From: Calonectria ilicicola
Taxonomy: Eukaryota; Ascomycota; Sordariomycetes; Hypocreales; Nectriaceae
Direction: 5' to 3'
DNA length: 64,000 bases
Assembly: GCA_020809705.1 (NCBI GenBank)
Contig: CP085826.1
Span: 7,812,001 to 7,876,000 of the forward strand
Part shown: one piece after another, positions 57,621-64,000 of the stretch
Position numbering within the stretch: position 1 is the stretch's first letter
Layout: the number at the start of each line of letters is the position of its first letter
The notes under the pieces: generated by a model
What the model was told of the DNA's origin: nothing
Databases searched by the model: none
What the model saw: only the letters and a program-made list of their open reading frames with translations
Made by a program: the position numbers and the translations under genes

Positions 57621-59273
57621 CTATAGAGCGGCTGGTATCCTTGATTCGACTCCAATTTTCTTGAGCTGGTTTTTAACAGTAAAGTTAGTAAATAAACTAA
57701 ATTCACCAAGAGATGTAATAACAAGTTTTTAATACGAACCTCGGCTATAACATCGTACCCATACACAAAGTCTTGGGCAGCCGGATCAATCCTAAGTGAA
57801 ACGTTAGGAAGCAAGATGCCATGCCGATTTTACAATACATACCAATAGAATGGGTACCCGGGCTTCTGATCATAAAGCTGAGATTCTGCGACACGGTCTC
57901 TTGCTTCTTGCTCTGGTCCATCGGGCAAGTGGTTGATATTTCTCTAGTCAACACGTTTCAACAACCAGCTCTTTGTTCAAGACGGGGGGTAGGCCTACTT
58001 GTTTCATACTCCACTTCTGCAGCGCGGTGCTCCGGGAGACTCTTATCTTTTGATATGAGGCCAAAGCTTGCGGTAGCTGGTCTTTACTCTTGACCTTTGA
58101 GAGAATAAGTCCCAAGGCAGCACCGTCTTCAAGGGCGGAGCCGGCGCCTTGGGCCATGTATGGCAGCATTGGGTGACAAGCATCTCCCAAAAAGGCTATA
58201 GTGGCTTCTTCATTGTGCCATTTCTCTAATTCATCAACTACACCAAGGTTAGTCTACCAGTGAACAGCTTGGTATGGTCACTCACGGTGCATAAGCTTCC
58301 ACTTTTCTATTTTCTCAACCTGAGACAGGAACTTCTGTAGGCTAGGCCAATTAGCCGTTTAGTACATCCAAAGCTTGGCCCAACTTACAGCGGATCCCAT
58401 TTCTCGAAAATCTCCTTCATTTCAGAAAGGTCGCCAGGTGACTTGGCCACATTATCAGGTAAGTTATCTGGAACTAGCAGGACTATATTGGCCATGGTGT
58501 TATTCCGCAGAGGATAGTAGATGGCATGGCATTCCGGTCCGACCCACAAACAAACACGCGGCTTATTCATGAAATCCAGAAGCTCTTGGTCCTTTATTTC
58601 GTTTGATTTGAGAACAATTCGGTAAGCAAGATCACCGGTAGGTATGGGAGGGCTGGGCCGGCCGAGGACAACAGATCTAGTCTTGGACCAGAGCCCTGTC
58701 TTCGTCAGGGTAATCACCAACACGGGTCAATAGGGCACTCACCATCTGCAGCCACAATTAGGTCCCCGGTGATCTTATCGCCCTTGCTGGTCGTTAGTTG
58801 CGGGATGCTGGGATCAACATCTGTCACCAATGTGCCGAATTGAAATCGAACCCCTAGATTCAACGCGCGGTCAAACATTGCAAGCTGTAGATCAGCTCGA
58901 TGCATGTCCCAGTAGTAAGATCCATACTTTTGACGCATCTCAGCGGCAAAGTTCTGCCGTTCGCCAAGAAGCTTGCGGCCATCATATCGACGGATCAGAA
59001 ATTCTTCGGGACTGCTCGCTACTTTGGCCAAACTAGGCTCCAAACCCCATCTGAGTAGTAAGCGTGTGGCATTAGGCGTAAGTTGGAGGCCAGCGCCGAT
59101 CTTGATGAAGACTTAGCATATGATATGGAAAATTTACTCAAGTAACTCACTTCTGCCAAGACAGGAGCAGATTCTACCACAAATACATGATGCTCTGGGG
59201 ATTCTTGTTTGATGGAAATTGCAGCGGCTAGTCCTCCCAGTCCTGCTCCGATGACGACGATGTTGAGTGGCAT
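57621..59273 (-). CDS. FAD-dependent aromatic monooxygenase (salicylate-hydroxylase type)
   Basis: Eight exons join in phase: 59151-59273, 58743-59100, 58389-58695, 58286-58341, 57999-58237, 57843-57943, 57740-57791 and 57621-57659, giving 424 residues. The N-terminal dinucleotide motif is VVIGAGLGGLAAAIS. The middle has the DG-like segment (AADGLWSKTRSVVLG), and the second FAD motif is FLGDACHPMLPYMAQGAGSALEDGAALG. The C-terminal HLPDGPEQEARD and YDVIAE pieces are typical of the salicylate-hydroxylase/6-hydroxynicotinate group. Role: NAD(P)H-dependent ring hydroxylation, often with decarboxylation. Eight exons is the most fragmented gene here, yet every junction keeps phase. Confidence 0.92.
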
Positions 59274-59491
59274 GATGGGGGTGAGATGAATCGAACCAAG
59301 ACGTTGTGCAGGACGGATATAGAATAAAAATTCAACAATTTTCTAACGGAATATGAAGTATTTTATGCGACAATGGATTTTAGTTGTCATGTTCCTATTC
59401 TTTTAGAGCGCATCTATTTCCGAAGCTGCGGACAGATTCACAGTGGCACAGGGCCTGTTGGCTTGTGCATCCCCACCCGCGCCGCCCTAAA

Positions 59492-59499
59492 CCCACCGG
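59492..59499 (+). promoter_or_regulatory. CCCACCGG site between the FAD monooxygenase and SDR genes
   Basis: It lies 219 bp upstream of the monooxygenase ATG and 341 bp upstream of the SDR ATG (divergent genes). GCCACC also occurs at 59596 and 59662. Confidence 0.4.
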
Positions 59500-59839
59500 A
59501 TGGCATTAAAAGCGTAAGCTAGGAAAATAGAAATAGAGCTAAAGTAGTCTAGGTATCCTTGATTAATATTGCACAAAGCAGCACAATCTTGTGTTGCCAC
59601 CTGGTCAACATCCCGCTTTGATGGGTAAATTCGACGGACGAGCCACTCCATGGACACGAGCGCCACCCACTAGCACGAAATAGCATTTCTATGCCTCTCC
59701 TCTTTATAGCTCTTGCTCCAACTTGTCTTGAGGAATCTAAGCTCATTGCAATCAATTTACCCTACCGAAAAGAATTCATCATTATACACATAATTTTGTT
59801 GACGTTATTTGTTCTACATACTACAGATATTTCACCATC

Positions 59840-60616
59840 ATGTCAACCTTGGCTGGGAAAGTTGCCTTGATTAGCGGTTCCTCCTCCGGGCTTGGAGCCG
59901 CCATTGCGAGAGAGCTATTCAATCGCGGAGCTTCCGTTGTCATCAATTACCCTTTTGTTGGTGAAAAAGCCAACGCCGAAAAGGTCCTCCAGAGCCTTGG
60001 TGCACCAAGCAGAGCCATTGCAGTCGAAGCCGATTTGTCCACGCCTACAGGGCCACAGGTGCTGGCTGATGCAGCGGCAAAAGCCTTTGGCAAAATCGAT
60101 ATTCTCGTCAACAGTGCTGGCATCAACCGCCCCACGCTTTTGGACGACCCTGATGACGCAAAGGTCGAAAAGGTGTGGCATGACATCACCCATCTAAATG
60201 GCAGAGGCGTTTTCTTCCTCACTAGAGCAGTCTTGAAATATCTCTCACGAGAAAACTCGCGCATCATCAACATTGGAAGTGCTGTATCCCATGCACCAGC
60301 ACCAGAATCAAGCATATATGCAGGCTCTAAAGCCCTGACTGAATTATACACCAAGTGCTGGGCGACCGAACTGCCTCGCAAGTACGGATGCACTGTCAAT
60401 GCTGTGGCTCCTGGCCCTGTTGCCACAGATGCTTTCCTTGCTGCCCCGAGCTTTGTTAGAGAAGCTTTGCAGCCATTGGTCGATGCTACACCCGTCGCTG
60501 CACGCGTGGGTACACCAGAAGAAATAGCGAAGGTGGTTGCCATGCTGGCAGGGGAAGATGCAGGCTGGATAAATGGCGCATATATCCCTGTCAATGGGGG
60601 ATCCAGTATATTCTAG
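59840..60616 (+). CDS. Classical short-chain dehydrogenase
   Basis: A single-exon frame of 258 residues. SGSSSGLG is at residues 12-19, NSAGINRP stands at the NNAG position, and the active site is Ser in IGSAVSH with Tyr160 and Lys164 (YAGSK). The C-terminus VNGGSSIF is a normal FabG-like end. NADP(H) is likely, from the family type. In this cluster it is a natural candidate for oxidising or reducing an aromatic alcohol, aldehyde or side-chain carbonyl (inference). It is divergent from the FAD monooxygenase. Confidence 0.93.
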   Translation: MSTLAGKVALISGSSSGLGAAIARELFNRGASVVINYPFVGEKANAEKVLQSLGAPSRAIAVEADLSTPTGPQVLADAAAKAFGKIDILVNSAGINRPTLLDDPDDAKVEKVWHDITHLNGRGVFFLTRAVLKYLSRENSRIINIGSAVSHAPAPESSIYAGSKALTELYTKCWATELPRKYGCTVNAVAPGPVATDAFLAAPSFVREALQPLVDATPVAARVGTPEEIAKVVAMLAGEDAGWINGAYIPVNGGSSIF

Positions 60617-61092
60617 ATATCAGATATAAATTTAGCCTTGCATAGAATATCATCATCCAGTTTGACGATCCAGTGGCTGCTGTTAATTAAGTATCGAGAT
60701 AGAAACAGAATTTGGTACGAATAAAACACGGTATTTACAACATATAAATTCGTTGCTATCTTAATTCTAAGGGTAAAGCGTCCGACTCGGAAGCCATATG
60801 ACCACCCAATTGCCTGAGCATGGGATGAAAGATGCGTTAATGAACCAATGCAAAGATACCAATGAGCTCGCACATTCATGGTTCGGGGGATAGGAACCCC
60901 CTGAATCATTGCATTATTACTATAAGGGCAGAAGAAATCTTTTTCTGTCTACCTTTTTACACAATTTCAGTATCAAGTAAGATTGATACACGAAGCAAAA
61001 CTTGTATCTACAACGCATCAAAAATATGATAAAGCTTATTGGTAAGGACTGAATATAGCTTTCTTAAAAATAGCTAACTTTCATTGGAGCAT

Positions 61093-62670
61093 TCAAATAT
61101 GTGACTTGGAAGTTCCATTCGCATGTCGAGCAGCGCTTGCCTCCCTTGCAGCATCGACATCCTTTCCATCCACCCAGCTGCCATGAAGACCATCCATCAA
61201 TTTGAATGGCAACTTGATTTCAGCTAACGGCCCTTTGGTAATATCTGATGCTTCGAAAAGCAGCAAGGAGTTTCGACCTTCGCGGTACCGGTCGGCCAAA
61301 ACCAAAACATAGCCATCTTCTGGATCAGCGCCCTCATACCTAGGGACGAAAACGGGTTCCTGGAAAGTAGAGTCGTCACCGTGACGGTAGCTCTGAATCT
61401 CTCCAGTGTCAAAGTTGAAGCAGACCAAAGTATTGAAGCCTACATTACCGACAGCAGGTTCATGGTCATTCAGTTTGATCTGATAGGTAGGGTCCACCTT
61501 GAGGATCCAGACCTTAGAGTACTTCTTTCCAAGCAGGCGGTCATCAATACGGCCAAACTCATTCACGCCATCAACCAGAACGCCTTCAGGATGAATCATC
61601 TTGTCGGTGCTGCCGGTGGGATCGAACCGGTATCGAACGATTGGTGCCTTGACCTTCCTGGGGTCAGTGAAAAACCTTTCGCCTTTAGTATTAGGAAAGA
61701 AAGGAAAGTGCACATCAGTCCAGACATTGGCGTCCAAGACTAGGTTTCCATCTTCCTCATAGGCGTTAATAGTGTGTGAATAACAACCTTGGGGCGTCTT
61801 GAACCACTTGGCATCTTCAGGTTTCGCTCCTCGGCGAGGAATCACTCCCAGCAGCTGATAATCGAGGGTTTCGTCCCAATAAAAGTGGTCGCCTCCCTGT
61901 TTCATCTGCTCTAGACTAGCTTTAAGTCCATTGATGGGAAACACCACCCAGTTATCCGTCGCCCAAAAGTCATGAATCATGCATGGCCACGGCGCTTTAA
62001 ACCATACTTCCTCAGTGACTCTGCCATTTTTATCGACAGTGAATGAGGAAATATCGGGTGAGGCATCGCCTGCGGCCTCGTAGCCATAACAAACAAGCTC
62101 TCCTGTTGCGGAATCCGCTTTTGGGTGTGCAGAATGCGTGGGGCTGCGGAGTGTGCCGTTGTAATCAATATAGCCCAAAGTTTCGAGTGTGATTGGATCC
62201 AGTTCCATGGGTCGTGTATCTTCCTTAAGGGCCATGAGCTTGTTGTCATGGAACACAACATGGGTATTGGCAGTTGTTCCCTTGAGGACATTCTGGACAC
62301 GAGGATCATCGGTGTACTTGTTGCGGTACCGACCAAAGAGCGCCTGTCTGGCTTCACGCTCAGCGATCAACTTTGGGGTGCGCACGTAGCGCTGTTTGAA
62401 GTCGACATGGCCGTCCTTGATATAGAAAGAGCTCACGTTGCCATCGCCATTCAACGGAATCTCCGTCTCTGCAAAAATGGGTGGGAATGCGTGGTCAGGC
62501 TGGACACGATAAAATGCTCCATGAATGGTACTAGGAATCTCTCCAATGACTTCGAGTTCAAAGACATCTGCCTCAAACCTCAAATGGTCTTCGTTCCATT
62601 TGCTCATGGCATAATGCTTGGGGAAGCGGGTCCCTCCGCTGCTTGGAACTCCTGGGACGACGTGGGCCAT
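61093..62670 (-). CDS. Carotenoid-cleavage-type oxygenase (lignostilbene/isoeugenol oxygenase-like)
   Basis: A single-exon frame of 525 residues. The four Fe(II)-binding histidines are visible: His182 in THSAHPK, His233 in CMIHDFW, His299 in GCYSHTI and His496 in DGLHGSW. Other family features are GAFYRVQPDH and GDGNVSSFYIKDG near the N-terminus, and HPEGVLVDGVNEFGRID. The absence of a transit or signal peptide fits cytosolic fungal enzymes. Known members cleave the interphenyl or side-chain double bond of stilbenes, isoeugenol or carotenoids. The neighbouring aromatic oxidases point to stilbene or phenylpropene substrates rather than carotenoids (inference). It is divergent from the VAO-type gene. 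Confidence 0.95.
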   Translation of the reverse strand: MAHVVPGVPSSGGTRFPKHYAMSKWNEDHLRFEADVFELEVIGEIPSTIHGAFYRVQPDHAFPPIFAETEIPLNGDGNVSSFYIKDGHVDFKQRYVRTPKLIAEREARQALFGRYRNKYTDDPRVQNVLKGTTANTHVVFHDNKLMALKEDTRPMELDPITLETLGYIDYNGTLRSPTHSAHPKADSATGELVCYGYEAAGDASPDISSFTVDKNGRVTEEVWFKAPWPCMIHDFWATDNWVVFPINGLKASLEQMKQGGDHFYWDETLDYQLLGVIPRRGAKPEDAKWFKTPQGCYSHTINAYEEDGNLVLDANVWTDVHFPFFPNTKGERFFTDPRKVKAPIVRYRFDPTGSTDKMIHPEGVLVDGVNEFGRIDDRLLGKKYSKVWILKVDPTYQIKLNDHEPAVGNVGFNTLVCFNFDTGEIQSYRHGDDSTFQEPVFVPRYEGADPEDGYVLVLADRYREGRNSLLLFEASDITKGPLAEIKLPFKLMDGLHGSWVDGKDVDAAREASAARHANGTSKSHI

Positions 62671-62916
62671 GATGTAAAATGGTAAATTTTAACAACTAAA
62701 TTAAAGAATTGTCTGATTCTGTAGTGTTGAAAGTGAGCTCATTCAGACTCTTGAGAACCAGATCTTTATATCTAAAATATGATATGTGCAATCCCGAATT
62801 GATCCCTTTGTAACCAATTGCCGGTCCTTCATTCCGGACGTCGTAATCCATTACATCAAGGGTGGGATCTCCAACACACCCCATCGACAACATGGGTGTC
62901 AGTGGGGATGGCCAAC

Positions 62917-62924
62917 CCCACCGA
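62917..62924 (+). promoter_or_regulatory. CCCACCGA site in the shared CCD/VAO promoter
   Basis: It lies 247 bp upstream of the carotenoid-cleavage-type ATG and about 200 bp upstream of the VAO-type ATG. GCCACC follows at 62958. Confidence 0.45.
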
Positions 62925-63124
62925 AATGGGCTGATGCATAATTGGTCCATTGTTAGTGCCACCTAAAGTTAGTTTCAGCACTCGCGACCTCGGAAACCGG
63001 GACACTTGAAGCAGAGACCAAAATCCATAAGTTCTCCAGAGGTTGGGTGCTATGAAAAACCATTGCTAGACACATTTTCTTTCAATTAAGCAAGGTGCAA
63101 TTACGAATAAACTCAGTATTCAAA

Positions 63125-64000
<876 letters not shown>

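Overview
The window is nuclear DNA of a filamentous ascomycete (Pezizomycotina, probably a Sordariomycete; the order cannot be fixed from sequence alone). Reasons: most genes are broken by short GT-AG introns of about 34-100 nt, some with a CTAAC-like branch site. The gene families are typical of such fungi: a HET-domain protein, a NACHT/ankyrin NLR, a Pth11-type CFEM receptor, a siderophore MFS carrier, Zn2Cys6 and bZIP-DUF3425 regulators and a PL3 pectate lyase. There is also one intron-bearing nuclear tRNA-Ile(AAU). No intact transposon, rRNA or CRISPR array was seen. Gene models below were made by joining exons by eye, checking that phase is kept at each junction.

Layout. 0.7-8.3 kb: a secreted Ser/Thr-rich PAN-like protein, a candidate 37-residue membrane peptide, an NmrA-like Rossmann protein with a one-base frameshift in a G6 run, an aldo-keto reductase, a GNAT acetyltransferase and an SDR-fold protein lacking the catalytic Tyr. 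10.1-15 kb: a 1,535-residue NLR. 15-25 kb: a small Cys/Gln-rich peptide, a siderophore-iron MFS transporter with a GATA/SreA-type site upstream, a DHA1-type MFS transporter, a 78-residue conserved-looking small protein and a VOC/glyoxalase-fold protein. 27-33 kb: a sugar MFS transporter and an AnmK/levoglucosan-kinase-type anhydrosugar kinase are divergently transcribed, with a Zn2Cys6 regulator tail-to-tail with the kinase. 33.5-44.4 kb: a HET gene interrupted by two in-frame stops, a WWOX/retinol-dehydrogenase-like SDR, a bZIP-DUF3425 factor, a pectate lyase, a DUF2456-like membrane protein and a CFEM-Pth11 receptor. 46-51.4 kb: an orphan ORF, a small Phe-Gly-rich repeat protein, and a nucleotidyltransferase-fold protein with an N-myristoylation signal. 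51.9-64 kb: a run of oxidative enzymes consisting of a P450, a BBE-like flavoenzyme, a salicylate-hydroxylase-type FAD monooxygenase, an SDR, a carotenoid-cleavage/lignostilbene-type oxygenase and a vanillyl-alcohol-oxidase-type flavoenzyme that runs off the window.

Two units stand out. The 27-33 kb set (transporter, kinase, regulator) looks like a self-contained anhydrosugar utilisation module; two closely similar 21-bp CGG-containing elements lie in its divergent promoter, each 250-300 bp from one of the two starts. The 52-64 kb set looks like a pathway for phenylpropanoid or stilbene-type aromatics; copies of a CCCACCGR or CCACCGA motif occur in all four of its promoter regions, which suggests one shared regulator that is not in this window.
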